Positions 1-12,906 of a stretch of DNA of 64,000 nucleotides are shown here, in pieces. The stretch's first letter is position 1; each line of letters begins with the position of its first letter. Origin of the DNA: Lingula anatina (Eukaryota > Brachiopoda > Lingulata > Lingulida > Lingulidae). The position numbers and the translations under genes were made by a program. The stretch is from NCBI RefSeq assembly GCF_001039355.2, contig NW_019774014.1, forward strand, positions 252,539 to 316,538. The letters are read 5' to 3'. The notes under the pieces are model-generated. The model was not told the DNA's origin. It searched no databases and saw only the letters and a program-made list of their open reading frames with translations.

Positions 1-27
1 ACACACACACACACACACACACACACA
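1..27. repeat. (AC)n microsatellite
   Basis: The window opens inside an uninterrupted AC dinucleotide run. Its true left end lies outside the window. Confidence 0.95.
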
Positions 28-392
28 GCACAGAATATGCAACATTCACAACAAATTATCTGATATTAAAACTTCTCTGTAGTACAATGTTTTTAAAAGT
101 GCGCTTTTCCGGGAACCCAAAGTGACACATTATTATAAATGCCTTGAGAAAATAAGGAAACAATTACAGAATCGTTCTGTGGGTTTTCGCCGCTTTTCCA
201 AGACGTCCGCGCCGAAAGCGCCATCTATTTCCGTTGTGTCGAGAGGTTTATGTGTTGTGTTGCGATTTTCTTTGGTGTTGTGTCGGGAAGTTAAATGTAC
301 GTGTCGTGTTAAAATTGTGTTGTGTGTTGAGTGATTTTGTTGTGTGTTGTGGCACTTATACGCTTCCATAGACTTGCGCCTCTTACGTCAGT

Positions 393-600
393 CTCTCAAC
401 GCGCGACAGAGATAACAGTTTCAGTTGCGGTGAACCAGGACATTTTGCGCGAGAATGTCCGCGCCGTGACCTGGGAAACAGCAGGATATATCGGGGCCAG
501 ATTTTTGATAGAGCCCATGCCGTAGAGAGGTCTAGGGAGCCTGGAGCCCAGCCCCAAGGGGAACGGAGAATAGCAGTTAATTTTACTCCTTCGAGGGGCG
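393..600 (+). pseudogene. Decayed retroelement Gag zinc-knuckle fragment
   Basis: In the frame of position 402, the translation contains SCGEPGHFAREC followed by a basic stretch (PRRD). This is the second half of a retroviral-type CCHC zinc knuckle (C-x2-C-x4-H-x4-C). The first Cys of the motif reads as Ser (NSFSC), and there is no start codon, protease or polymerase nearby. The open stretch runs on to a stop near 730 without further recognisable domains. I read it as an old fragment of an LTR-retrotransposon gag gene. A cellular CCHC protein exon is the alternative. Confidence 0.45.
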
Positions 601-729
601 GGGCGGAGGGAGGTAACGGGTTAGCACAGCAAAAGCATGCATTGATAGGTAAGAAAAGATCTGTAGTTGCAGTGTGTAATATTAGGCCATTTAATATTTT
701 TTTCTCTTTTTCGGGCCTACTGGACTCTT

Positions 730-3005
730 GATCGGGGGTTGGCCCTTTGCCTGGTCAGAAATATTTGTGTTAAAACATCCCATGAAAAACAGTTGTCTCT
801 CTTCTTAAAATCATAAACGCCGTTTGGATCTTCACTGAAGCTGTCATGTTTTTCTTCTCACCTTTGCTCTTTCTTTATCACAATAAAGGTTATCCTGTCA
901 CTACGTAGTGAAACATTTCTTTTGCATTTCTCTCATTCAATTCTCTTCCTTGTTTCTTTTAAGTTACTGTTCTTTTCGCGGTCCTCCTTTGACATGTCGT
1001 AGGTATAGATGTATTTACTTTTGTCCTTATAAGATGCGTAAAACTTCTTCATAATTTTTATCTTGTCCTCCATGTTTTCAAAGTGAACAATCAGGGGCCG
1101 ACATTAGGACATAATGCTCTTCCCACCTGTGGGCTTTGTGCTTTTTCACCTTTCCTTTTCGGTTTTTGTGGGAACTCCTCACTCGCTGTGAGAAGGCATA
1201 GCCTCTTGCATATGTATATATCATGTTACAAGTAATCTTCTTTCCGGTAGCTCTCCTTTTCCGGTGTTCTGAATATACATGTTATATGCTGTTATTCGCT
1301 CTTGATTCACTGTCCTTTAATTATTACATAACTTTTCCATTAGTTGATTATCGCTACTTTTTACATTATAAATTGACTGAGTTTTCACCTGAAACATTTT
1401 GTCTGTTCCCAATAGCAAATTTATCTATTCCTTCAGTTGACTAATTTCCGTTGTTGTCTATTGTCTAAAGCTAGACAACTTGTCAATACTTGCCTTACTG
1501 TGCAGTGCTAATTCTACTTTTGCGGCCTTTCCGCGATTCTCATCAAGAAATCGTTGCAGCGTTCCTTATTGTCCTTGTCCGTTTTTTACCGCTTGCAGTG
1601 TTTTGTTCTCTTTAAAAGGTATGTATCATTCAGCGCAGAACCAATGCAATCTGGCCTGTCAGTAAAAACTTGGTATGCGTTTTAATTGGTTTTAAGGAAG
1701 TTGAGAGAACCGAATATCACACCTGTCGCATTGTAGCGCCAACTTCACGTCGTTAAAACCTATTTTACATTTTCCACACAATCCTTCCATCTACTTGTCC
1801 GTCATCTTCTTCCCGCCCTTTCCACGTGATTTGTTCACTTGCTTTCTGGACCTTCGCCTTGCGGGAGTGACGTCATTTCCTGATCCTTTAATTGACTTTC
1901 TCAAAATATCGATTGCCTGCTACGGCTTTGTCTCTCCGAGGGTGTAAGTATAACGGCGTTCTAATCCTACTAGATAAACTAACCTTCAACGTGCTTTGTG
2001 GATATTTGATACACTGTGGGGCAAGCTTGCAATTTAGCTGGTCAAGATATATGAACTTTTCAATTTGACCGCCTTATCTCACACATTCGCAATATTATAC
2101 TATATGTTATATAATATGCGTTATCTACATATCCTGATGTTTGAGTTCAATGTTGACTATCAAATATTGCCTTAACCCAATCTATGGACGAGAGAGGTGG
2201 GAATGTTACCTCGAGGTGAAAGGGGGCTTCACCAGTTGTTGCAAGGCTAACATAGAGCACATGTAGATGCATGTTTAAGGTTATACCACTATTCAGACTG
2301 GGGCCACCAAGAGTAAGGAGAGGCTTAATTTGAAGTTCATCAGGATGACGCCCGTCCCACCTGCCACAGGTGCAAAATGTATAAATTGGAATGCATAGAT
2401 AACTCGTACTACCCCTGAGTCAGAGCTTCCAGTGAATACGGTGAAATCTCGGGAAAGGTAAGAGATTTACAGGGTCATAACTCTCAGTGAGAACTACATG
2501 TAGTCGTTTGGAAAAAGTATTCCGAACACGACAAGGCTCGACAATAAAGGGTAAATTTTGTCATAAAAATCATTCCCAAAGATCTAAATGTCCTGTCAGT
2601 ATATGTATATACTTGACTTTTTTTACACGCTAAAAACCTTAACAATGCAATACATACCCAGATATTTATTATTTTTACATTTGTTCAGGACAACAACATC
2701 GAATTCAGTTTCGACAAAAGAACATATCGTATAATGAAACTCGTTTTATTATAATTATTATCATTTCATTATAAAGAACAAAAGTGCAATATTGACTGCA
2801 TGCCGATATTCAAACAATATTTCTCTTTTACTTATGGGGTAACGCAATATGACATAAAGACTGCCTTCATTTGATGAACAGCAGGCACCATAATCTCCCT
2901 CTCTATGTTTGTCTTTCAAGTCATAATGTTATCGAATTGAAGATATATGCGCATTATCTTTGAACTTTTTGACTTCGGTGTTGTAACGGTTTACCGTTAC
3001 ACAAG
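730..3005. other. Intergenic, no gene seen
   Basis: AT-rich non-coding sequence. Short open frames here show no conserved motif and no convincing splice structure. Confidence 0.5.
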
Positions 3006-3016
3006 ATAGTGTGTTA

Positions 3017-3317
3017 GGCCCCATTCCCATAGGCACCACCGGTCTACGTAGCTCGATCCAACTCTGCTCGGAATCGCGCCGATCTACATAGACCGATCGA
3101 TCTTAGGAGGCATTCCCATAGATTTTAGATCGATCTATCCCCGTGGGGAGTCTCACTAGATTATTGTCAGATAATCCGGCTTTAATGTCCGTCCCGCCTA
3201 CTACAAGCTGTAAGAGGGTAATTAACTTTCGAGCCCGCTCGGCTGACAGGTATTTAGCGTAACCCTCAGGGAGATAGGTCGATCTAGTTGGATCGATTTA
3301 ATCTCTGGGAATGGGGT
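3017..3317. mobile_element. Palindromic MITE, family B, with a second partial copy
   Basis: A roughly 212-bp foldback element (3106-3317) begins with GGAGGCATTCCCATAG and ends with its inverted form GGGAATGGGGTC. It is flanked by TTA on the left and TCA on the right. A truncated copy of the same left end lies directly upstream (3017-3105, GGCCCCATTCCCATAG after TTA). The interior carries the family's recurring AGATCGATCTA blocks and an inverted pair built around GTAATTAACTT. It has no coding capacity. Confidence 0.7.
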
Positions 3318-3810
3318 CTCAGTCATGCACATAACCTGTTACAACCCGCTTTATTTTTTGGATCCTATTTAATAGCAACTTGTAGAGGAACTAGATGAAC
3401 CCGGTTTATTGTTTAATTACAATGATTGCGTGCCTTGTGTTTGTTTGTTGTACAAACCAAGATGGTCTTGGAGTCAGCGGACTCGTTAAGTAAAAGGCGA
3501 AGTCAGTATTTACTCCACGTGTTTGGCTGTTATACAGACAAGTTGCATATTAATAAAAAGCTTATTTAAATGGCTTTTTATTTCATATTCTTACTTTCTC
3601 ATGTACTAATTAGGTAAGGAGATATGATATTTAATACGTTTTCTTGATCTGATCTTTATACACTGAAACTAGAAGTCCACTACAAATGCATTTGTGCAGA
3701 CAGCATGGTCCCTTGAAGCATCAGCAGGAGTTCTTGAAGTTCTTGATATGCGCCTATTTACGAAAATATCCTAATTTACAAAATTACCACCTCAGCGATA
3801 CCCCCTACTA

Positions 3811-4296
3811 TCACCCCATTTCCATAGATTTTTAGATCGATCTATCCCTGTGGGGAGTCTCACTAGATAACTGTCAGCTTGGCAGGCTTAAGCGTCTGTC
3901 CCGCCTACTAAAAGCTCTAAGGGGGTAATTAAGGCTTCATTCACATGCAATGTCTATTTTCTAAATTCTATTTTCTATTCGCGCTATCTTATGATCACGG
4001 TCTGTGCCCTGAAAATCCCGCCGCGTAATTACTGGCAGCGCGAGCCAGTTACTTATAGTAACTTATAGTAACTGGCTCGCGCTGCCAGTAATTACGCCGC
4101 GGGATATTCAGGCCACAGACCGTGATCATAAGACATACCGCAAATAGAAAATAGAATTTAGAAAATAGATATTGCATGTGAACGAAGCCTAACTATGGTG
4201 TCCGCTCGGCTGACTGCAATTTAGCCTGAACCCCCAGGGAGTTAGGTCGATCTAAAACTTAATCTTTAGATCGATCTAAATCTCTGGGAAAGCACC
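3811..4296. mobile_element. Palindromic MITE, family B, split by a nested MITE
   Basis: The ends are CACCCCATTTCCATAG and its inverted counterpart near CTGGGAAAGCACC. CTA stands immediately outside both ends. The element is interrupted at its centre by the separate family-A MITE at 3933-4189. Removing that insert restores an element of about 225 bp, like the copies near 5.2-5.6 kb. Confidence 0.7.
3933..4189. mobile_element. PIF/Harbinger-like MITE, family A, copy 1
   Basis: A 257-bp near-perfect palindrome. It starts GGCTTCATTCACATG and ends CATGTGAACGAAGCC, with TAA on both sides as a 3-bp target duplication. The inner arms carry TAATTACTGGCAGCG and its complement. A 3-bp TWA duplication and GGC-type termini are hallmarks of PIF/Harbinger MITEs. 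Sister copies with the same arms are at 30874-31089 and 45684-45924. Confidence 0.8.
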
Positions 4297-5102
4297 CTAT
4301 GACTAAGACTCTTGTTTGAAAACGGATCTGGTATAATGAAATCCCATGCAAGCACATTTCTTCAGACAAAGTATAGATCTACCGAATAAATGCAATCTTT
4401 AGGGGTTCTAATTAATTTTGAAACGGGTCGAAATCTTTCTCTGAAAAAAACCTAGTACGCATTATATCTCCTTAAATAACTATTATGTAGTAAAATAAAT
4501 AAGGATATGAAATAAAAAGCTTTTGGAATAAGCTTTTTATTAATATGCATTTCCTAATGTTGGTACATCTAGGTCCGTACAGAATATATCCACGTTTTTG
4601 CCGCCACCCTCTGCGCTTGACTATTTTCCTAGGCTGAACCATGTTTGTTTACTAATTCTTAATCCAGACGCCTTTCAAATTAGCCTTGTATCTGAAGCAC
4701 AATGACGCCTCTTTTTTAAAATAATAATAACAAATGTGCACCGTTTTTTTCATCCAATTCAATCGCACTTTTTTGTTTAACGTAGTAAAACAGACAAATC
4801 CTAGGCATACACCTGTTTGTTAATCATTACCAGAATAAACAATTTCCTTTTTAATTAAGTAAAATCTACATAAAATTTAATTGAACCAATGGCTCCTTAC
4901 AGAAAGATAATATAAATAATATCTCATCTATGTTTAAAAGAATAGTTACTTGTACTTAAGAAACGGTCTGTTTCTAGGGCATAGAGTATATTTTAGCACG
5001 TGTTTGCACACTTACACGTGTGAACAGATGACCAGGGCGGTGTGGACTATGTCAGCTATGTATCCAGGCACACACATCTGGCTGCAATTATTGTGGATTG
5101 TG

Positions 5103-5187
5103 ACTGGGTTCCCATCCCTAGATCGATCTAACAGGATCGGTCCATCTCCACGAGGCCCCTCGCCAAATTGCTTTCAGCCCAAGGGAC
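5103..5187. mobile_element. Partial family-B-related MITE end
   Basis: It begins GACTGGGTTCCCATCCCTAG and continues with AGATCGATCTA-type blocks, matching the left end of the intact element at 51873-52182. No right end is present; the sequence runs into the next MITE. Confidence 0.5.
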
Positions 5188-5190
5188 TTA

Positions 5191-5405
5191 CACCCCATTC
5201 TCATAGATTAGATCGACCTACATTGGATCGACCTAACTCCCTGGGGGTTCACGCTAAATAGCTGTCAGCCGGGCGGACACGAAAGTTAATTACCCCTTAA
5301 AGCTTGTAGTAGGCGGGGACGGACACTTAAGGGGGATTATCTGACAGTAATCTAGTGAGACTCCCCGCGGTGATAGATCGATCTAAAAGTTGTGAGAACA
5401 GAGCC
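5191..5405. mobile_element. Palindromic MITE, family B
   Basis: 215 bp, starting CACCCCATTCTCATAG and flanked by TTA on both sides (5188-5190 and 5406-5408). The interior has the two inverted halves typical of the family, with GTTAATTACCCC near the centre. Its right-hand TTA is also the left-hand TTA of the next element. Confidence 0.75.
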
Positions 5406-5408
5406 TTA

Positions 5409-5623
5409 GACCCCATTCCCATAGATTTTAGATCGATCTATCCCTGTGGGGAGTCTCACTTGATTACTTTCAGCTTAGCCGGCTTAAGCGTCTGTCCCGC
5501 CTACTAAAAGCTGAAAGGGGGTAATTAACTACCGTGCGCGCTCGGCTGACATCAATTAAGCGTAAACCCCCAGGGAGTTAGGTCAATCTAGATGGATAGA
5601 TCTAAATCTATGGGAATGCACTC
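5409..5623. mobile_element. Palindromic MITE, family B
   Basis: 215 bp, starting GACCCCATTCCCATAG and ending with the inverted GGGAATGCACTC, flanked by TTA (5406-5408 and 5624-5626). It is the same length as the preceding copy and directly abuts it, sharing one TTA. Confidence 0.78.
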
Positions 5624-5626
5624 TTA

Positions 5627-5993
5627 GACTCTCCATTAAAGCTGCCAAACGAATTAGTTAATTACCTCCTAACAGCTTTAGTCGGCGTGACAGACATTTA
5701 ACCGGCTTGAGCTGATAGAAATTAAATGAGAACCCCCTCTGAGATAGATCGATCCAAAGTTAGTAGGATAGAGACCATTCCCACAGATATTTAGATCGGT
5801 CTATCCCCCTGAGGAGTCTCACTAGATTGCTGTCAAGTTGACCGGCTTAAATGTCTGTCCCGCTTACTAAAAGCTGTACAGGGGTAATTAACTTTTGTGC
5901 GCGCTAGGCTCCCGGAAGCTGACAGCAATTGAGCGTGAACACACAGGTAGTTAGGTCGATCCAGATGGATCGAGCTAAAACTGTGGGAATGGT
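5627..5993. mobile_element. Two further degenerate family-B MITE copies
   Basis: 5627 to about 5768 is a diverged, 5'-shortened copy: GTTAATTACCTCCTAACAGC, then the right-hand CGATCCA block. About 5768-5993 is a fuller copy starting GAGACCATTCCCACAG and ending CTGTGGGAATGG. Together with the neighbours they make an uninterrupted head-to-tail train. Confidence 0.6.
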
Positions 5994-6499
5994 ATTTATG
6001 CTACTATTTCTATTGAGGTGGTATCAGTGTTCAGTCAACCAGCATTTTGTTGCTGAAAAGCACCAGCGTTGTCTCTTAGGTGTACAGTTGAACAGTTTTA
6101 TCCGCAACACTTGAAGAGCACTATCTTTGTTAGTTCTGTTTCATATCAGTCTTTTATTTTTTAAGAGCAGGGATTATTTTGCCTACCCTTTGTTACATGG
6201 AGAATCAACATTATTTTATACCTTAATCTCATAATACCCCATTGTGTTTACTATGTATTATGTTAATATATTTTTGGTTATATTTTATGGACAGAAATGT
6301 ATTGGGGGATGTATGCATGGTAACTTTATTTAACGGTTATTTTGCTTATCCCCCTTTTTTAACTTCGTACAGTATTACATTTTCGTCATTTTGATAAAAG
6401 ACAATTATCAGTCATATGGATTTAATTTGGCGACAAAAATGAAATCATTTTATTTTATTCTCCAGAATCTTTATTGGGGGAACCACTGACGGGAACGAT

Positions 6500-9400
6500 A
6501 TGCCTGCAGCAAAGAATGATTCATACTCCCTGACGGCACTTGGCGAGCCAACTTCAGAGAAAGAGAAAAACGCCCTGTCAGAAGAGCAACATGGTTAGTA
6601 ATGAGGGCTGGGATGAAAATTGTTTATTTTACTCATGCGTACACGAAAGCTTGAAACGTGTTTCCTTAGACCGTTTAAGTAGTTGGTCGTTTTATCTCTA
6701 CGAATATCAGATACAAATGCTGCGCCTTAAAAACATTTGCATTAAATAAAAAAAAGTTCTGTGGGGATCATATTTTACCGCGCTGAACGTGATACTTTAG
6801 CAAGATACCCCTTAGCGTCGTATGTTAACGTTAACTCAAGGCGGTATTTGAGGAAAGTTAGGACAGTAACGCCATCTGCCAGGGCAACAGATTTTTTTCA
6901 CTAGATATTCACAGATACAATGTATGCCACTGGCTACAGCACTTCACGCGACCAATTACATATTTTTGGGATATAATTCTCACATTTACACTGGCAGATC
7001 TCGGGGAGGTGCTCAGGGGGGTCCTGACCCCCTTCGATTTCTGAAAAAAAAAAGACACCAAAGGTTCCCTCTTTAAATAAGAATTTTGACAAGCTGAATC
7101 AAAGTTCTAAACCGTACCAAATGGCACCGTTCACCCTCTAAAATACCACAAATTTTTCGCTCCCCCCCCAACAGGCCCCGAACCCACGGGCTGAGGGTCG
7201 GCTTCGCATCCGCGGACCCCTCCTTCAAATAATCCTGAATCTGCCCCTGATTTATGTATGAGGTCTTTTATAAACAGCCCAAGCTATTGTTATATGCTGG
7301 TCATAATATTAAGACAATCCTGATCACTCTAATGCTACTGCACAAACTGGTGCACGTCGTACTCCTGTACCACCACAGTGAGCGACTGCAATTCAAAGGA
7401 TTTGAAAATTGTGCCTCCTTATGCTATGATCGATTTTATATGGAATTAATACAGCTGCGTACATGTCACTATTAGATATGTGCTGCCTTTTAATCTCCAA
7501 TTACGTCATCATTAACGATCTTCTCTTCATTTACAGTTCCGTTCTGGACGTCGTGTCGAGTTATACTGTCCTTGATGGGTTTTATTGGCATGATAAACGT
7601 GTATACCCTGCGTACAAACATAAGTTTCGCCATAGTTTGCATGCTGAGGCAGGATGGTTCAGTCTTCCGTCCAGGCCAAAATGGAACCAATACGACGATA
7701 GATGGCGCAAGAAATGGAGAAAATGCTTCCATTGGCGGCAGTGATTTAATCCTTAATTCTTATGGGAAGATGGAACTTAGTGACCCCCGAGGAACATACG
7801 TAAGTGGCATCAGTATAATACAGTGTGTACAATGTATATTCCCGCGTTTTCTCTTAAGAAAAATTGGATTTTTGAGTAGAAGTATCATATCAAAATGACC
7901 ATAGTCTGTTACAAATCTTTAGCAAACAAAACTAAGTTTTGGTTTTAAACAAGGATTTATTCAGTTGTCTGACATGAAACAAATTCTGTAGTATCTTGCA
8001 CCACGGGTAATACTTTATATACAACTGGACATATAATAGTTTGTGCCAACCATTTTGCAGGAAGGTGAATTCGACTGGGATAAAAACCTCAGAGGCACAA
8101 TATTGAGTTCGTTCTACTATGGGTACATATGCACCCAAATATTTGGTGGCTGGCTGGCGGGAAGATATGGCGGGAAACACGTGTTCGGCGCAGCGATGGC
8201 CATTGTGTTAGTGATGACGGTTGTGACGCCGATTGCGGCCAGGACAGATCCCGCTCTTTTGATAGCAGCACGTGTTCTGATGGGGCTAGCGTCTGTAAGT
8301 TCCACAACCAAACATGATTAAGCGTTAATTAAGATATAAATGTTACTTTCTAGCAATTTAGTGGGGGCAATATTTTGTTCATCCTACAAGAAGATGCCTG
8401 TCCACATGAAGCAACTAGTTGCTGGCGCCCTTTTTTATTGACACATTAATCAAGGAATAGAAATTACATTCAAGTTTAATGATAAGAAAGGAAAGAACAA
8501 GAAAATTTTATTTTTAGTCTGGGTTTTCGTACCCATACTGAAATAAGCAATCCTCACTGTGTTTTCCAGGGATTTGTATTCCCGGCAATGCATGCAATGT
8601 GGGGGAAATGGGCGCCGCCATTAGAGAGGAGTAGGCTGATGACCTTCTGTTATTCAGGTACGTTTTTAAAGAGTTATCTGATTCCATGTTAAAGAGGAAA
8701 AATAAAATTAGACTTTGTGTCGCAGTTACAGTATATATGTGACAAAAGGTGAGATAGCCCCTAATAATGCTAGGACATGATTGAAAAGGTCAATAATATC
8801 GAAATTTAATTCTGCTGTCTATGCCTAACATGTTATGTTGCAGGCCCTTTTGTTGGGATCGTAATCTGTTTATCGATTTCCGGATTACTGTGTGAGATTC
8901 AGCTGGATAACGGATGGCCATTTATTTTTTACGTTTACGGTAAGTTTTATTTTCTAATAACAAAACATTAGCAGGTAGCGAGAAACAGAATTTTTATCCT
9001 TTTTTGATTCCGTTTTCAACAAAGATGCCCATGTAATTTCCTTACATTATTCCCATTTTTTGTTAAATTTGTTTGTCTCTTTTGCTTTTTTATCTTAAAT
9101 TCAATGCAAGTTCTACGGATCCAAGAACTGTCGTAGAGTTTATCCAACCAACTATTGTGTTCCAAACTCGAGGTTATTTACTAAAAGACTACTCTTTCTT
9201 CGCTTGACTTAAACTAAGTCTACGATAACGGTAGTTTTAATTCATTTTTTAAAGGAAAAATGTAGTATCTAAGCAGTTAGCTGTATCTTTGTATTGTATT
9301 GGATTATTTTACTCTCTATTACATTAACCATGGTACAAAGGTACATGGCTGTGTACAGAGAAAATTGGAAATTGCAAAAACAGTTTCTTAATTTTACAAA

Positions 9401-12400
9401 AATAATAATAAATACCAGGTGGCCTCTGTTTCATCTGGTTATGCGGGTGGTACTTGCTCGTGTTTGACTCCCCCGCCAGTCACCCAAGAATAAGCCAAGC
9501 GGAGAGAGAGTACATAGAGACAGCCATTGGTCATCAACCAGGAGAAGAGGTCAGACGAATATTAATAAAAGCGGTGTATGACCGCATTTTGCAACTGAAC
9601 ACTTTCTACAACGCAAGCATTTTGCAACCAAAGGAAACCCCAATGGACGCATTTTGCAACCGGCTGTTTTTTTTTTTTTTTGTTTTGTTTTTTTTTTTTT
9701 TTCTAAGTCACTCAAACGGCCATGAGTACTATCGTGATGTTTAGTGAGAAATGAATGGGGTTGCCTTGATCCAGTGCGCCGAATCTGGTGGGATTGAATG
9801 AGGAACTTAAACACTTGGGTTTTGATAAATATTTATCAGGAATGTGCATAAGCCCTTTTGAAATTTAAAGCGAATAAGGGTGGCTGATTCTAATATTTCA
9901 CATTGTAATTTCCTCCCTTTTTTTCTAGACCATCAGTGTGACGAACGTGTCCTAGCACATCCCTGAATAAAGTCTGTTTATCCCAAATTTTTAAACATAC
10001 TCACTGCAATGATTTATGAAGAAGAATGAAGACGTTTAGCAGAAAACCAACGTGCAAATATGGCATCATCTACAGCCAGTGGCGTGAAATTTCCAAATGA
10101 CCTTGCACTTCCCTGATGATAGGTTTATCAATCCCCAAAATTCTAAGTCCCTTTCTCAGCCACACCAGATTTCGGATACGGCATCATTCATATCTCACTT
10201 CTATTTATCTTTATTACTTATAACCGTTCCAGTGACTAAAAAAAGGGGGGCTGCAAAATGCGTTTTGGTTGCTAAATGCGTATTCAGGGTTTTCTTTGAT
10301 TACAAAATATGGCCCTACAGGGGATTCCATACGTTATATTTAAAGAGTACATTTGAGGAAGAAGCCTTTTTGTCAGGTTTTTGTCAGGTTTTAAATATTT
10401 ATCTGAATATTGTCGCATTAAAAACACTTTTAGAACAAAAATCATTTAGGTTGTTTTATTCAAAGGATGGCCAAGTGTTTATCGTTAAACCTCACTTCTT
10501 TGTAAGTTGGTTTCCAAATAGAAACCCTCTTTGCAGAAAGTACCAGTCCCGTGGTTGGCAATCGCCAAGTCCCCAGCCGTCTGGGCCATCATAGTGGCGC
10601 ACACCTGTGACAACTGGGGCCTTTACACCCTGTTGACCAGTCAGCCTATCTATATGAAAGAAGTTCTGGAGTTTGATATAAAACAGGTAAGGGAGGTCAC
10701 TCTGGTCCATTAAACTTAGGCAGCACTGATATTGATATTGATATTGATGTAAAAAAAGGAGGCCAATATATTTGTGTTTTGGTGCCGCTGCTTCTCTCAT
10801 ACTTGTAGAACTTACACGGGTGCTTGTTACCAGCCTTTTAATCAACATTACAAATGAATTTCATTTTAAAGAGAACGCCATGGACGACGAGAAAATACTG
10901 TAGATATAGATATATATAATCTATTCTACATGTATTATGATAAAAGGTATAGGACGTGAAACACGCCCTTCCAACAGTAGGTACTAATCTGCTTGCCTTT
11001 TATCAGAAGAGATTTATTTTCTATTACATGCACTATACACAAACATGACCACTGTGTAATTTAAATTAAGTGAGAGCAAGTATATTGACATTACTAGCTT
11101 GTACCTTATTTCTACCGGGAAACCTTCTCTTTGATTCTCCAGAATGGATTGTTCTCCGCTTTACCTTACGTTGTCGTGGTTTTCGGTATCATACTCAGTG
11201 GCCAGGTCGCAGACCAGCTAATACAGCGTGGCATACTAAGTGTAACGCGGACTAGGAAACTCTTTCAGTCAATTGGTGAGAATCATAGTGAGCATCATGA
11301 TTGAATGGAATGTAACGAAATACGATATGCAATTAAATTTTTTAGATTTTTTTTTTTTTTTTTTTTTTTGGGGGGGGGTTATCATTTTTTTAGATGTTTT
11401 TCTGGGGTGATCATTTTTAAGTCGACAGTTTTGCTTTGCCACCCACGAAACAATTACGTGTAACAATACCAGATGATAGTTATTATGTTTATGCCATGTA
11501 TGATTATTTGAGTGTACCCAAGGGTAAATCAGAACGGGGTATAAGGCGGAGGTATTGGTGATGCAAGTAGCATTTTTCTTCATTTTTTCACTTTTGTTTT
11601 ATTTTTCTCTGTTTTGATTGTTGTTTAATACATTTGTTATTACAATTTTTCTTTAATTTTATTTTAGGTTAGTTTTTTATATTATTGTTTTTTAGAAATG
11701 TATATGCTTATTTTACATTATTAAACATATATAAGGCGAAAAACATTTCATAGCCGCGCACATATCATAATTAAATTTTTGGTCTTTGGTCGGAGTCAAC
11801 GAATAAAGGTTACAATGTCACCATTTACTAGTAGGCTTACCTCTCTCTGTTTTAGGCGGATTTTTCCCTGCGATCTTTATGCTTGCCACAGCTTTTGTAG
11901 ACTATGACACCAGAATGCTGGGCGTGGCCTTTTTAACATTGGGAGTTACCTTCTATGCGGGAACCATGGCAGCAAATCAAATAAACCATGCAGACATTGC
12001 TCCTAGGTGAGATAAATGTACCCAAAATCTTCATTTTAAACTAGACCAAGATGCTCAGTGTGACTTTTCCGTATAAAACTAATGTTAAACTACTTTTCCT
12101 TGGGTACAAAGCATTTTTTCCGCATTCATCTTTTCTGACACTTGCCATTACTCTGTGACCATCTTGGAAAAACGCCTGAGCGTAGTTTTTCAACCTCTGC
12201 CTTCACTTCTAGCACTGACTTCTGAGTTTCACTCGCTTCAAAAGTGTCAAGATTGTTGACAGACGACCAAGTTCATTGCATTTATCTGTGATTACATTGT
12301 GCATCTGTTTGTGAGCATGTACATTGTAGAAATAAAAAGAAATGCCTTGCAATTGTACGAACTTTTCAATTGTTTATTATACAGGTTTGCTGGTGAAATA

Positions 12401-12906
12401 TATGGAATCACCAACATGGCTTCTACACTTCCGGGCATTATATCTCCCAGCATGGTCAGTGCCCTTACGCCTAATGTAAGTGTTATATTACCCTCAGTTT
12501 TCCTGTTATTATCTTTTTGCAAAAAAAAAAAAAAATGTTAGAGGTATAACTGACTTTATCTATATTTAAGAACTAAGGAGGAAATTACTGTTTTTAGTCT
12601 TCATTTTTGTATTTGTTTATATCGATCTTTATGTGTTTATTTTTCAAATCCATGTATTCATTTTTTATTTGTTTTCCTTATGCACATTTATCTTTTGTGT
12701 AGGGTACAAGGGAAGAGTGGCAGCGTGTTCTGTTTATAAGTTGTGGTGTATACTGTTTTGGCGCGCTATTTTATCTTATATTTGCGAGCGGTGAGGAGCA
12801 GCCGTGGAGCAAACCGGAGAAATTGCGTTATGAAGGCGAACAGGAAGAAAAAGAAAAAATGAATGTTGAAAATGAAGATGATGATGATGACCAATCGGCA
12901 GTATAA
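6500..12906 (+). CDS. SLC17 family (sialin-like) anion transporter, 11 exons
   Basis: Coding exons: 6500-6593, 7537-7799, 8061-8294, 8570-8657, 8844-8939, 9419-9549, 10537-10686, 11143-11275, 11856-12006, 12385-12475, 12703-12906. All junctions are GT-AG and in phase, giving 544 aa with a TAA stop. A short cytosolic N-terminus precedes TM1 (LMGFIGMINVYTLRTNISFA, about residues 46-65). An N-glycosylation-rich first extracellular loop (NGTNTT, NAS) follows, then the MFS motif GGWLAGRYGGKHVFG near 145-160. The SLC17 signature FPAMHAMWGKWAPPLERSRL is at about 200-219; its AMHAMW His is conserved in sialin. Twelve membrane segments fit the length. The C-terminus is acidic (DDDDD) and ends QSAV. 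SLC17A5-type proteins export sialic acid from lysosomes or load acidic amino acids into vesicles. The substrate of this paralogue cannot be read from sequence. Confidence 0.93.
6991..7250. mobile_element. Possible hAT-like MITE in SLC17 intron 1
   Basis: The right end, CCTGAATCTGCCCCTG, is the complement of the common invertebrate hAT-type start CAGGGGCAGATTCAGG. The left end (CTGGCAGATCTCGGGGAGG) is a degraded form. G/C tracts lie inside each end. No clear target duplication was found. Confidence 0.35.
9580..10325. repeat. Foldback-like repeat in SLC17 intron 6
   Basis: GCATTTTGCAAC occurs three times near the left side (9590-9662). Its complement forms (GCAAAATGCG, GGTTGCTAAATGCG) occur near 10250-10290. 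GAATCTGGTGGGATTG near 9780 has an imperfect inverted partner near 10160. This suggests a degenerate foldback transposon with a poly-T region at 9666-9702. Confidence 0.4.

Noticed and set aside
9454-9814. Frame running through a poly-T stretch after an SLC17 exon
   Set aside because: Only 9419-9549 is coding; beyond the donor the frame reads intron and a T-rich repeat.
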